A DNA stretch of 64,000 nt from positions 28,357 through 92,356 of the forward strand of contig NXFV01000106.1 of the NCBI GenBank assembly GCA_002803225.1, read 5' to 3'. The position numbers and the translations under genes were made by a program. Positions 20,299 to 32,059 of the stretch are shown piece by piece. Numbering within the stretch: position 1 is the first letter of the stretch; every line of letters starts with the position of its first letter. Under the pieces are notes generated by a model. It made no database searches, had not been told where the DNA came from, and saw only the letters and a program-made list of their open reading frames with translations. Source of the DNA: Gamarada debralockiae (lineage: Eukaryota; Ascomycota; Leotiomycetes; Helotiales; Hyphodiscaceae).

Positions 20299-22080
20299 AT
20301 GGGTCTCATGCTTAGGAAGCCCGAAGGCACCCCCGGAAAATCATGGCCTGCCATCTTGATAGGCATGTTCGTAGCTTTTGGTGGCGTTCTTTTTGGGTAG
20401 GTCAATACCTCAATCTTTGCTCCCTACAACATCGAACACTAATAGGAGATAATGAGCAGATATGATACAGGTACAATTAGCGGCATTCTTGCCATGAAGT
20501 ACTGGGAACGCCTGTTCTCCACAGGGTTCAGAGACAGCCTAGGCAATCTCAACATCACGGCTTCACAGTCTGCTACTATCGTCTCAATTCTGTCCGCTGG
20601 AACCTTTTTCGGCGCCCTCACTGCTGCTCTAATTGCAGATGCTATTGGTCGCCGATTCGGTCTGATCGTCTCAACAATAGTCTTTATCTTTGGAGTCATT
20701 CTACAAACAGCAGCAACAGCGATCCCAATCTTCGTCGCCGGTCGATTCTTCGCTGGTTTTGGGGTTGGCTTGATCTCTGCTATGAGTAAGTGAATTTAGA
20801 CCACTAGACCTTGATATTGCGTTAACTAACACTTACAGTTCCCCTCTATCAATCCGAGACAGCTCCAAAGTGGATTCGTGGTGTCATCGTTGGCTCATAT
20901 CAGTTGGCTATTACTATTGGGCTTCTTCTTGCTTCAATCGTCAACAATGCGACGCACAACCGGGACGACACAGGTTCATATCGTATACCTATTGCTATTC
21001 AATTTGCCTGGGCTATTATTCTAATCGCTGGCATGTTGATTCTTCCTGATACCCCTCGCTATATGATCAAAAGAAACAATCTTGCTGCTGCTACTAAGGC
21101 ACTGGCTAAGATCAGGCGTCTTCCTGAGACGGACCTCGCCATCACCGAAGAACTTGCTGAGATCCAGGCAAATCACGAGTACGAGTTGAGCCTAGGAAAG
21201 GCATCGTATTTGGATTGCTTCAAGGGAAACCTCCTCAAACGCCTGCTCACTGGGTGCCTTCTTCAGGCCCTACAACAACTCACTGGCATCAACTTCATCT
21301 TCTACTATGGAACGCAGTTCTTCAAGAATTCCGGTTTCCACAACTCCTTTGTCATCAGCTTGATAACCAACTGCGTCAATACGGCCTCTACGTTCCCTGG
21401 ACTGTACGCCATCGACAAGTGGGGACGCCGCCCCGTCCTTTTCTGGGGTGCTGTAGGAATGTGCGTTTCACAGTTCCTCGTCGCGATTCTGGGCACCACC
21501 ACTACAGGCCAGGACGCTTCGGGAAATATTATTGTGCATAATGTCGCTGCACAGAAAGCAGCTATCGCCTTCATCTGCATTTATATCTTCTTCTTTGCGG
21601 CGTCGTGGGGCCCCATCGCATGGTAAGTCTTGCTTGCCCATGCCCACCCCGATTCAAAACTACCGATATCGGACAAAGCTGACGAGAATATCTACATACA
21701 GGGTCGTCACCGGCGAGATCTTCCCGTTGAAAGTCCGCGCCAAGTCACTGTCGATGACAACAGCCTCGAACTGGCTCCTCAACTGGGCCATCGCATACAG
21801 CACCCCATACCTCGTGAACTATGGACCAGGCGACGCGAATCTGCAGTCCAAGATATTCTTCATCTGGGGTGGTTGCTGCTTTATTTGTATCGCGTTCGTT
21901 TATTTCATGATCTATGAAACTAAAGGTCTTACATTGGAGCAAGTGGACGAGCTGTATGCAGAGGTCAGCGATGCGAGGCAGAGCGTGGGATGGGTTCCTA
22001 CTATTACTTTTAGGGAGATTCAAGAAGGTGAGAAGAAGGGTGTAGAGCCAGCTGAAGTCGAGACAACTGGGGATGTGTAG
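20299..22080 (+). CDS. MFS sugar (hexose-type) transporter
   Basis: Four exons, 20299-20396, 20460-20785, 20839-21622 and 21702-22080, give 1587 nt and 528 residues, with GT..AG introns of 53-79 bp. Twelve hydrophobic segments are expected. Family motifs are FGGVLFGYDTG in helix 1, ADAIGRRFG between helices 2 and 3, PDTPRYMIK before the central loop, QQLTGINFIFYYGTQFF in helix 7, DKWGRRPVLFWG, and YETKGLTLEQVDELY after helix 12. These mark the sugar porter family of the major facilitator superfamily: plasma-membrane uptake of a mono- or disaccharide, probably by proton symport. Next to a secreted fructosidase it would import the released fructose/glucose or sucrose. Transported sugar not determinable. 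Start ATG chosen as the first in frame (CAGACACC context). Confidence 0.95.
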
Positions 22081-23215
22081 ACTGCTGGGTTGGCGAGTGG
22101 GGTATCTGGGATGTTGAAGGTCAGAGGAGATGTGGAAGTGATTGTCTGGGGATATTGGGATAGCGAGAGACAGTAGCTAGGGTTTCAAGTTAGCTTGGCA
22201 GGAAATTACTCAGCGATGTTTCAGTGCCTTCCTCTCCCCATCTATACTTTCAGCTGCGAGCAGGAACACCTTCCCCTAAAATGCCTAGCGCACTAAGCGA
22301 GCCAATACGAGTACAATCAATGAATGAATGAAAGGTCTATTCCGCCCGGCTAAGCCTGAAGGGGCCCTAGTCTACAGTGCATTCCTTCCATAGTCTCCTG
22401 AAAGCTCATACAAAAGCTTCACCTCCAGACCTATCAAATGTCGGTTGCGCTTATGTTTATGAGATCTCATGTGGGGTTAGTAGCAAGTGAGTTTGAGTTT
22501 TATTCCTCCAAGTATTCAATATCCTCTCTTCGGCGACTAAAGCGAGACCTACTAGTGCACGAGGGTATTGAGGGAAGTATAATGAAAAGGAATTCTATTT
22601 TGGCCACGTATTTCCCTCCTCAACATGTTCGTTTTCTGCAGCTTTGGGTGTCTGAACGCGTCCTTGGCCTGATCGACGCGCGGGGCTCCCTTCCTCCTCT
22701 GCCATCCTCGTCCACCCTTCTTCGACTGCCATTTAGCAAATTGACTGAACAAGCATCCTCGATGAGCCTCCAGATCGATCATTATCTTCATAGAGGCTAA
22801 GGTGGGGGTGGTTATATGAGGGGAGAGGCTCCGGAAATGGAAAGTCGGCCGCGGACTTGAAAATCGAGTACATTTTCTCAGATTTGGCGAGAGCAGGGTT
22901 TTCTACCCTCAGGCATAAAAGATGTTCCTGCTCGCAGCCCAAAGGATAGCATATCAATTACGAACCTGAGGATTCCGTAATGCATTTAACCTAAGTGGTT
23001 AATTAGATACGTATCTTATCAACGTCATAATTTACAGAACAGACTTACGAAGTCGCAATTCTCTTGATTGCTTGTCAGATTTAGTACAAGATTTGTAATC
23101 TTATTTTTCGCACTACTCACAGATTCTTCTCTCAGATAACGTCCCGCCAAAAGAGTCTCTGGAAGATCACTTTCACTAAAAATACTAGACAGTACGTTGC
23201 TTTTAGACTTTTGAG
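22081..23215. other. Intergenic region between convergent transporter and regulator genes
   Basis: Only short, unsupported ORFs. The stretch holds the 3' ends of two convergent genes, with TGAATGAATGAATG micro-repeats at 22319-22332. Confidence 0.5.
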
Positions 23216-25270
23216 TCATATTCTATTTCTAATCTGGTCCATTAAGATCGACCTGATCATACCCAGTGAAGGGCTAATCGATACAGCTTCGGAAATTTCG
23301 AAGATTTCTACTGCATTGCTGAAAGACCTTCTGATATTGGATGAGATTACCGGGCTAAGGCTGGGTAAACTGGCACCTTTGAAAGCCGCCAGTGTTGTTA
23401 TAAACACGCTGCAAGAGAGATTAGAAGAAGATTAAAAATGCCAGGGAAGCCATTGTGGCCAAATTACCTGGCATGAATACTCCAAGGGCCTTGCGGACAA
23501 GATCTAATTGCGCCTACTGCACTGGTGATAATGCCAGCGTATGCGTCGAAAAATAAAGCGCTGTCGGCTAGTGTCGCAGGCGTTGGTGGATCTAAATATG
23601 TCACGCTGTAGACTGCAGGCCAGTAGATGCCTGCAAGAACAAGATGGTATTGCATCTGCAGAAAATTCCTAACAGCAGTCAGGGTGGAAACTGAGTACGG
23701 GCTAGTATAATTCATAGCGTTATCGGAGACAGAAGTGGCAGTGTGGCGGTCGAAGCGTAAGTTCGGGGGAAGATGATCGTACCAGCTTTCGAGTTGGTGT
23801 GCAAGCTCGACGGCGATTATGGGCGCATACACCTCTTTATCGTGGGCAATCGTTACAGAAGTGGTACAGCGTCGAATCATACGGCACATTGATATTTCGG
23901 CCAAGAAGTAGGCTTTGGCATCGTTTGGAGAAATTGTGGAGTAGTCAGGAGGCAGTGTTTGATCCAGCAAGTGGCGCTGGTCATCTCGAAATGGTTGCCA
24001 ACTGTCGCGTATTCCAGGAAGAAGAATCCGATCATCAAATTTCCATACGTTGCTTTCAGGCATATCGATATGATAGCCAAGTTCCCTATGTTGGCCGTGA
24101 ATTTTGCACTCTACCTTCTCAAGGCTGATATAGAAGCTTACGTCTCAATGAGAAGGCAGGACCAAAAAGATCTCCTGAGGATCTCCATTGTCGCATCGTC
24201 ATCGTCGTAAAGGTGGCTAATCGAACGATACCGTATCAGCCAAAATTCAGTCAAGATATCAGTATGAAAAGATTCAAACTACCTTTTAAAAAGGGCTTGC
24301 GCTTTGCAGGAAGCCATCAAGATGTAGTCATGCGCCTGACATGGTTTTCCAATACAATTATAATATATGCTTACAAGAACAAGACACTGAACGCTCCTCA
24401 AACTGAACTCAAAATGCACATCCGGGAGCATTGACAGAGCTCTCCCTATAAAGCTGGCATCAGGCCGCTTTTTATATGCGACTGTAATGGAAGAGCATCG
24501 AGCCACTGAGCCAATAGCAGCTATAAGAAGAACAAGGCAAGAATCTGGGGAAGAATCAAGATTGCCACAGCTCTTTTCGAGATACATATCGAAACATTCG
24601 GGATATAAAACAGGATACCAGTGGTGTATCTTAGTGTAGTATATCTCAAACGCACTAAAAGATTGTGTTAGGACAGTAGGATGATCCGTTTAAACAAGGC
24701 ATTACCTTATTGCATCTTGGTACTGAATATTGAAGCTACGAAAATCCCCCGGTGTGGTCAAAATGGAGACATTAGTCCTCTCCTCTGTGACCATTTGGGC
24801 CGCAAGTCTCGGATTGAGCCCAAGCAAGAGCATCATCGAAGGTGTTTGGATTGTCATGAATGGGAATTCCATTCTCCAATTCCGACTGATGATTGACTCA
24901 TCCATGGGATATCCACCAAATCTGGGTAAATTGATGCCTGCTGCACTCTCCGAAATTCCAGAAGTTGAGTCCACAAGCCGCATGGACAATAAGCTGCAGA
25001 TATGGTCTAGACGCTCCTTTATGGAAGAAATTTCCAATTCGGTTCTGTGAAAAGTTCAGTCATATTGTTTTTTTTTATGAATATGCTATTAACGTATTAC
25101 CTTGAAGGGGCAGTGGGAGGGGCGCTGCGATAGTTGCACTGTATGCCGTGTCCTTCGCAAAACGAACAGGATGGCTTGCGGCCATCACATTTTGTCCTTC
25201 GAGATCGACACATATCGCAGGCCAATGTGGCCCTTTGTCGTGTCGGAGATGCATTAGCATAAGCCGACAT
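23216..25270 (-). CDS. Zn2Cys6 fungal-specific transcription factor
   Basis: Six exons (25101-25270, 24706-25044, 24283-24654, 24142-24216, 23468-24085, 23216-23408) join to 1767 nt, 588 residues, with GT..AG introns of 51-65 bp. The N-terminal binuclear zinc cluster has Cys18, 21, 28, 35, 38 and 45 with CX2CX6CX6CX2CX6C spacing and basic RSRRTKC. The middle domain carries YYTKIHHWYPVLYP, RRSFWSCLLIETELG and LPGIRDSWQPF, typical of the fungal-specific regulatory domain (PF04082 type). It is a nuclear DNA-binding regulator recognising CGG repeats. It lies convergent to the sugar transporter and about 4.3 kb from the GH32 gene, so a fructan/sucrose-pathway regulator is a reasonable inference, but no residue proves which sugar. 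Intron 4 was fixed by the frame joining IET-ELGYHIDMPES. Confidence 0.92.
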
Positions 25271-25625
25271 GTTCAGTTGCTACTGTAGTCTGTCTTCTTT
25301 TGGCGATGCTGAAGTAGATGGTTAAAGAGAAATTATGTGAGGTCTAAAAATGCGGCAAGCGAGAACGACCCACTATTCAAATTGTACACTAGAGCGACCT
25401 CCTTTGTAATTATCACGTGCCATGTACAGCTTTACTGTCTACACGCGTCTAACTTTAATAAATACTTTTGTAATTATGATAGCAACAATTCTAACAATTT
25501 TTTCATCGCCATGCATCTGGCCTTCATGATCACTTGACAGCGGACAGGAGAGGTTGGTTTGAAACGACTGCCCTAACAGCGCATATCACTCGTACGGACC
25601 AATAGTCGGCGCTAGGCTCACTCCC
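25271..25625. promoter_or_regulatory. Upstream region of the Zn2Cys6 gene
   Basis: No gene seen. Probably the promoter of the regulator; it is AT-rich and ends at the left arm of an inverted-repeat element. Confidence 0.4.
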
Positions 25626-26033
25626 AAAAGACCTCCGGCTTTTATTCGGCGAAAGCAAGTTGTCTGGTGAAAGCAAGATGTTGGGTTTTATTTTGGTGTG
25701 TTTCCTTACTAAAAAATCGAGTCCTAAAATTTTCTGATTTTCTCTACGAAAAACAGTACGATTTTCAACTATTTGAGTTATAATTAATTGTACAACTTAT
25801 ATAAATTTAAGTAATTTGATAAAAAGAATCTTTACACTTATTATTAACCTTACTACTAAACAGTATATTTATAACATTTAAAATAGTTAAGTTATAACTA
25901 AATTCATCTCTCGATTTTACTTGATTGCCGAGTCACATGAAGTACCTCTCATACAAATTTGTATGGGAAAATACCCAACAAACTTGCTTTCACTCAACAA
26001 CTTACTTTCGCCGACTGAAAGCCGGAGGCTTTT
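25626..26033. mobile_element. MITE-like element with imperfect terminal inverted repeats of about 63 bp
   Basis: About 408 bp. The left arm starts AAAAGACCTCCGGC and includes TCGGCGAAAGCAAGTTGT and GTGAAAGCAAG. The right arm, read in reverse complement, starts AAAAGCCTCCGGC and includes TCGGCGAAAGTAAGTTGTTG and GTGAAAGCAAG. The interior is very AT-rich and non-coding. A clear target duplication was not found. Confidence 0.8.
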
Positions 26034-26104
26034 AAGGCGGGCGAACGCACTGGCTATTATATTTATGTAACTCCGAAAGGCTTTTTCTCCGGGCTCCAGT
26101 TCAT

Positions 26105-26480
26105 CCAGGGTAGAAAAAAGCGTCACCAGGGTAGAGGGGTAAACTTGGGCACAGAGCTCACCCAGGGTAGAGAATTCACGCGTATACTGAAGATAATTAA
26201 CTTACTCTCGACTTTAACTTTGAAAATACCGCCGTTAAGCCCGACGAAATGGGGGGTGGGGGCTCCCACGACCCGAAGGGGCTCGACCGGATCCCCGCTC
26301 GAGGAGATAGGCGTCGGGCACGATAGTTCTACTAAGTATATACTTAGCATATGCTCAGCTAAAGTTGAGCATATGATTGAGGTATACTTTAGGCTTCAGC
26401 ATATGCTCACAGTATACTCTCAAAGCTCAGCCAGGGTAGAAATAAAACGCGTAATTTACTAGCGTGTTTTTCTACCTTGG
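26105..26480. mobile_element. Second short inverted-repeat element with CCAGGGTAGAAA ends
   Basis: Left end CCAGGGTAGAAAAAAGCGT, right end in reverse complement CCAAGGTAGAAAAACACGC. Internal copies of CCAGGGTAGA occur at about 26127, 26162 and 26431, the last giving a long hairpin with the right end. Inner palindromes AGCATATGCTCA lie at 26347-26410. Non-coding, MITE-like, adjacent to the previous element. Confidence 0.65.
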
Positions 26481-26589
26481 CTACTTTCTCATTGTCCCAA
26501 CTGATGTGAGCGAATAATAAGCAAGCAATGCGTATATTTGCATCGTTCTAACAATTTGAAAGATTGAAAAAGCCGAGTATGAATACTTG

Positions 26590-27600
26590 TAAAATGATCC
26601 AGCTTTTGGATCGTTGAAAATGGATGAACGATTGATGAAGGTCGGATCTTCGCGAGGCTTTGTTTATCCCCCTTTAGCGTGCCTTCCCAAGAGAGCAAGA
26701 CAGGATTGAATAGGAAGCTTCAGTAAACCCACCTGAATTGTTCGTAAAAATTGAGGGATTGGAAAATCCTTTACTTTTAGGACCTAATACGCAAGATCGA
26801 TGATTATCCTGAGACTTAAAAGTCCTCTACTACTTGAATTGTTCATTGCAATTGAGCGATTGAGATTCGTAACTTTCACCATCATAAACAAATCCATATC
26901 CAAGGACTCCCAAAACAAGAAGGCGCAACTCACCTCCTTCACTGGGAATGAGCATTTGAAAACCTTGTTGCATTCTCTCCATGAGGTCTATATCTATATT
27001 TAGAACTTAAAAGGAGACGGCGGAACTCACCTAATTGAATCGTTCACCGAGAATGGGCGATGAAAATCCGTTGTAATGACTACAATGCCTGTCGAGCAGT
27101 TGACGTCCGTCAAAGAACAAGGTGTAACTTGCTTACTTGAGGCGCATCACCGAAAATGAGCATTTGAGATCCGTTCCTTTCATTGACTTGAGCAAGTCTC
27201 TATATCCGTCCAACGACTTTAAAAAGAAGGGACAACTTGACAAGTTCATTTGCTCACTGAGAATGAGCTTTTGAAAGTTTCTGTTGCATTTACTCCCTAT
27301 TGATAGCCAAGTTCATATCCTGGTAGGGTCCAAAAAGACGAGGTAAACCCCACTTATTTGAATCGTTCACCAAGAATAAGGGATTAAATCCGTCGTTGCA
27401 GGTCCCTGGTGAGTATATCCATATCCATCAGAGGGGACGGAAGGTGGAACTCACCTACCCGATTCGCTCACCGAAAATGAGCATTTGAAATCCCACGCAT
27501 TTATTTATGTCCAAGACTTAAAAGTACAGCGCCCACCCAACGAACTCAACTGATTTGTTCACTCAAAATGAACAATTGAAATAGGGGTGGAATTTGCATT
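26590..27600. repeat. Degenerate tandem array of about ten ~100-bp units with a conserved hairpin core
   Basis: Units recur at roughly 26733, 26831, 26930, 27026, 27132, 27242, 27351, 27453 and 27549 (spacing 96-110 bp), with a weaker one near 26610. Each contains a core resembling TTCACCGAGAATGAGCATTTGA on the plus strand; in the best units GCTCA..TGAGC or TTGTTCA..TGAACAA form a stem. The linkers are also related (ATATCCATATCCA, GACTTAAAAG, GGAACTCACC). On the minus strand the linker starts GGTGAGTTCC, like a 5' splice site, and often ends in AG. No family recognised; see findings. Confidence 0.8.
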
Positions 27601-27934
27601 TACTACCTACACAAGCAATCCGGACTTTTGACAATACGCCTGTAATGCTATGCAAACCTCCTCATCCCATCTTCGCAATCTGCTTCCCGTCCGTACAAGA
27701 CAGTTCATTACAGAACAGCGCAGGTCGGAGACTATACGCAAGACATCGGCCGTGAGACATGAAATATGAGTGAGAGTACGAAATTAATGAACAGCGAACG
27801 TAGAAGCCGCATGAGGGGTGTGTGGGAAGTTGTACAACAGAGAGGAATTCGACATGGAAAAACAAGCTCCTTGTGATATCGTAGACATGTGATGATAGGG
27901 AAGGCATGGCCGCGAAGTTCTACTGGGTTGGCGT

Positions 27935-29715
27935 TTATTTCTTGATTTCCAGGCACTTGACGTCAAAGACAAGGTCGCTGTTGGGGGGTATTCCAGGGAG
28001 GCCCTTGCTACCGTATGCAAGGTTGGCGGGGATGTGGAGTCTGCGCTCGCCGCCAACTTGAATGCCAACAAGACCAATATCCCAGCCCTTGATGACCTCG
28101 CCAATACCGAGCTTGACTAGGAATGGCTTGCCCTTCTTGTTTGCTGTGATCTAGTTAGTATGGCCTCATGGGAAGGAATTATTTGGGGCGTTGGGGTAGG
28201 CAACTTACAATCGAAGACCTGGCCGTTGGTGAGCTTGCCAATGTAGCGCATGCTAACTTTGTCGCCCTTCTTGGCAGCCGGACCAGAGCCGAGCTTCTTG
28301 TCGTCAATCTTAACACCGTTGACTATCTTCATACCCAATCCAGTCTTGGCCTTCTCGCTGTTCTCCTTGGCCGGAGCAACAGCTTCAACAACCTTGGCCT
28401 TCTCAGCAGATCCGGTAGGGCCTTGCTCGAGGTTCTTAGCAAACTGGACCTTCTTGTCGGCCTTGTCGCTCTTGGCATCTCCGTTCTTCGCCTCCTCGGC
28501 CTTGACAGGAGCAGCTTCACCGTTATTCTTCTTCAGCTTCTTCAATTGCTTCTTAGAAAGCTTTGGTTCAGTAGCGGCACCAGCCTCGGACTTCAACGAC
28601 TTGGCCATGATATCATCAAGAGAAGCACCCTCATCAAGTTCATCAGCTGAGCGCTTGTTTTTGCCCTTCTTCTCCTCGGCCTTGACAAGCTTTGGGGCTT
28701 CCTCCTCATCGGAGTCGACCTCAGTAATGCGGGGATCCTCGAGGGCATCAAGTTCGTCACTCTCCTCATCATCCATCTCAAGCTCAAGCTCATCCTCATC
28801 AGGTGAGAGATCATACTCTTCATCCTCCTCATCGGAATCGGAGTCGTAGATCTCGTGATGGTGGTTGTGCCCGTCATCATCGGGGATAACGTAGTTGCCT
28901 GTGAGGTAGATGGTGTGGGTACCAGTGACCTTGAAGAAGACACGCTCGTTCTCAGCGATGGTGATATCGAGGGGTTGTTGGTAATGCTACCCATTTGTTA
29001 GTTGGAAGGGTATGCACTTCCGGGTACATGACTTACCTTCTCGGGATCGAGTGTGCAGAGAACAAACTCCTCAACTTCGACCTCCTCGTCATCGTCCTCA
29101 CTATCCTCCTCATCCTCCTCATCATCATCAGTGGCCTTGGCCTTGCCCTTTTTGTCGGCAGTGATACCATTGACACCGTTGGGGCCATCCTCCATCTCTT
29201 CATCAGAATCAGCAGTGTCGATGGACTCCATGAGTTGCTTGAGAGCCGCCTCCTTTCTGGCCTTTTTTGACTTGCTCGGGTCACTTGGGCCTCCATTAAC
29301 TTCCTCGTCTTCGTCCTCATCCTCAGACTCGGAATCACTGTCACCCAGGATCTCACGCATGTAGTCTTCATCGTCCTCGTCGTTGTAGTCACCATCTGGT
29401 TGGCGAACGATCTTCAATGTAGCGCGAGGAGTGGGAGTACTAGTAGCATTCTCGTCGAGCTCGGGAGGTTCGGTAGGATCGAGGGCAGCCATGGTGATAC
29501 GGAACTTGGAAGACCAGGTTAGCTTGGGTTCCCAGCAACGGCTTAGAGCAACGCTGGTATTTCTTGTTTGACTTACAGTAGCTGGGAAGTCGGGAACTGC
29601 AGGGATGAGAATATCACCACAGGGGACTTCGAGCCCATAGAGGGCGACTGTTCACGTCAGTTCGAGTTCTGTCTTGCATTGCTGAAGGCGAACTCTTACC
29701 AGGAAGAAGAGGCAT
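27935..29715 (-). CDS. FPR4: FKBP-type peptidyl-prolyl isomerase, nucleolar FPR3/FPR4 type
   Basis: Five exons (29700-29715, 29577-29647, 29037-29504, 28209-28986, 27935-28143) give 1542 nt and 513 residues. The N-terminus reads [20 protein letters not shown], a nucleoplasmin-like fold, followed by two very acidic Asp/Glu tracts and a Lys-rich KKQLKKLKK stretch. The C-terminal FKBP domain (from about residue 400) has [53 protein letters not shown] and ends LEIKK. Role in the family: proline isomerase and histone chaperone in nucleolus and chromatin. The first exon is only 16 nt. The plus strand over the acidic tracts shows long Ser/Leu ORFs, which are shadows. The degenerate tandem array begins about 330 bp beyond the stop codon. 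Confidence 0.96.
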
Positions 29716-30451
29716 CTTGATTGGAATTCCGATACGTTCTGTGAGAAATTGGCTTGCAGACGGAAGGTGTGAAAGTATCGACCGCCTGCGTGAAGACTTC
29801 TTGTAGAAATGTACAAGAATCTTCGTGTTTTGAAGTTGAAAAGAGCGGTGTCGCAGAACAAGCTCTCGAGATGCGAGGAATTTCTCAACAGCAAAAATAA
29901 ATTTTTGAGGTGCGCTAAGATAGCTTATCCGGCGCTAAAGCGGTGGCCTGGTCAACCAATCACGTGCTCGTATCAAAATACCTACAACGAAGATTTCATC
30001 TTCTTGTGAGTAAAATCTTCCTTGAAAATGCCGAAATCAATTGTTTTTCATGAATGTAGCTTTATTTGTCTATATATTGGTTTCTGTATAGTGAAACCTG
30101 GCTGTACTCAAAGGACAGCTGCACTACACCGGACACAACCTACCATATCACAGGTCTGATAGCTGGCAGGTCATTGTGAGGAAGTGATCCTCAGAGTTTC
30201 ATAATCCTTTAAACGTCCTGTGCAATTGAGTGGTCAAGGCCGATTTCTTATAAAAGCATTGGCTTTGCGAATGGACTGTAGTTAAGCTCAACAGCGGTCA
30301 GACACTTAGCCGAAAATCTAGGTCGACGACCGAAACAATGACTTCTCGAGTGCTTCCTTTAAACCTAAATAACGACAGTATGATCGCAAAACGTTTCGAA
30401 GGAGAAGTGTTTTCTTCGGTTTCTAAAGACACAAATGAATGTGGTTCCGTT
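29716..30451. other. Upstream region of FPR4-like gene and 3' flank of PfpI gene
   Basis: No gene seen. The part next to 29716 is presumably the promoter of the FKBP gene. A CAATCACGTG sequence occurs at 29958-29967. Confidence 0.45.
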
Positions 30452-31290
30452 TTACAGTTTCTTCTGCTTCCCTCCCATCGCCCAAGCTTTGAGAATCTGC
30501 CATAACCACCAAGCACTCTCCTTGGTCTTCCCATTGGGATAGTCAATCCCTTTCTCACCAACATCCGCCATAGCAATCACAGCTTCGGTAGCTGGCCCAG
30601 GCATCTTCTCCCTCAGGTATGCCGCCACCATCTCCTGTCCATTGGTGATCCCACCTGTCTCGTGTCAGCGATCCAATGTGGAAGAACTGCCCAGCGGCAG
30701 CAACAGAATAAAATATCAAATACAAGATAAGTCAACATACCACTGCTCCAAATATTCCCATCCTTCACCCATCTCTTATCATCAACCCACCTCGCATGCG
30801 GAAACTCCTTCTCCAACTTCGGCACAATAGCCCTCGGTCCACTCGCGTTCCTCCCATTCAAAACACCACTCTGCCCTAAAACAATGCATCCCGTACAAAC
30901 ACTCAACACATCGGTCCTCTCACCACCCTTTCCCTTCCATCCGGCATGAGCTCGCACAAAGCTCAGTACCTCCTTGTCGAACACCGTCGCTGGGTCCGGA
31001 CCTGGGACAAGAAGGATGTCAAGCATGCCTGCCTGGACTTCTGGATCATTGATGGTCTTGGAAATCTTCAGGACAACGCTGGCTGTGAGCTCGATGTGAG
31101 ATCCGGTCGCGGGAACGGAAATGTAGTGGATTGTGGATGGGGTTCCAAGAGCGACAAGGGGCCCGGGAAGCTGGCAGGCGACGAGGTATTTGGGGTCCAA
31201 CATGCCGAAGAGGTCGATTGGGGACATGTCGAGGAGTTGGACTCTGCTGGGGATGAAGACCCCGATTCGAAGGTGTTTGTTGGCAGACAT
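30452..31290 (-). CDS. DJ-1/PfpI superfamily protein
   Basis: Two exons, 30741-31290 and 30452-30654, joined by an 86-bp GT..AG intron within WSSGGITNGQ, give 250 residues, the size expected for a single class-I glutamine-amidotransferase-like domain. The nucleophile elbow is LSVCTGCIVLGQSGVLNGR with Cys132, preceded by ILLVPGPD. The family includes isonitrile hydratase-like enzymes, glyoxalases/deglycases and chaperones; the exact reaction cannot be read from sequence. The ATG at 31290 is preferred over one 29 codons upstream because the family starts just before KHLRIGVFIPSRVQLLD. No neighbours suggest a pathway. Confidence 0.92.
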
Positions 31291-32059
31291 TTCTGAGGCT
31301 TGAAGGTGGGTTGGTTTGTATTGGAAAGGGAAAACTGTTGTTGATGCTCTAGGAGAACACTCGCGGGACAGGGGCACGCATGGATTCTTTATAATACCCT
31401 CGGAGAGATATTGAAGTGTTCAAGTCGTCGTCGACACGCGGCATCCTTTCGGATGTAGCGGCTACGGATATAGAGAACTTTCTCATCCGAACGAGAAATT
31501 CCACCAAGTTTCCTACCAAGTCTGCTCGGATCGGACGTTTTAAACTCTTCTCCTATGCATGTCTGTTTGGTCCGTTCTCTCATTCATCTTGTCGATCAAA
31601 GTCCATCGGAATAGTGGAGTGTTATGGTCACGTGATACTATTTCCCGGACCTACGTGCTAAACCTATGACCAGAGTTGTCTATGTTCTTCTCTTCGAGGC
31701 TTTGCACCAATATCCCATAGACCTCAAGAATTATCCAGTGAAGATCAGAGAGCTCGCCCAAATTTACACGCAACGAAACTTCTGCAGCACGTTGAACGCC
31801 GTCAAAGGAATGTCAGAAATTTCGACCCGCTCTACCTGACAGGGAGCTCGGTAGCCCATCCAACGGTAGGTGGCTCGGCACGATAAAAGGTGCTTCCATG
31901 GTTGTCTTCGCCCTCAGCGTCGTATTTCGCTGGCTAATCCATCTGCAGCTCCACAGTTGTTTTCCGCATTGCCCGTCAGTGAAGCAGGAAGAAGTAGCCC
32001 CCGCACCAATCAGCGCCGGAACAATCATTGTGACATAGATACCGATTCCCGCTTTTGTC
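31291..32059. other. Upstream region of PfpI gene, no gene seen
   Basis: Short unsupported ORFs only. A TCACGTGA palindrome lies at 31628-31635. Confidence 0.4.

Noticed and set aside
26730..27600. CRISPR-like array
   Set aside because: Repeats are only loosely similar, spacers are related to each other, and the organism is a fungus.
26730..27600. Box C/D snoRNA cluster
   Set aside because: No consistent paired RTGATGA and CTGA boxes at the unit ends; TGATGA-like words occur in single units only.
28168..28849. Long plus-strand Ser/Leu-rich ORFs
   Set aside because: They are the antisense of the acidic, low-complexity tracts of the FPR4-like gene.
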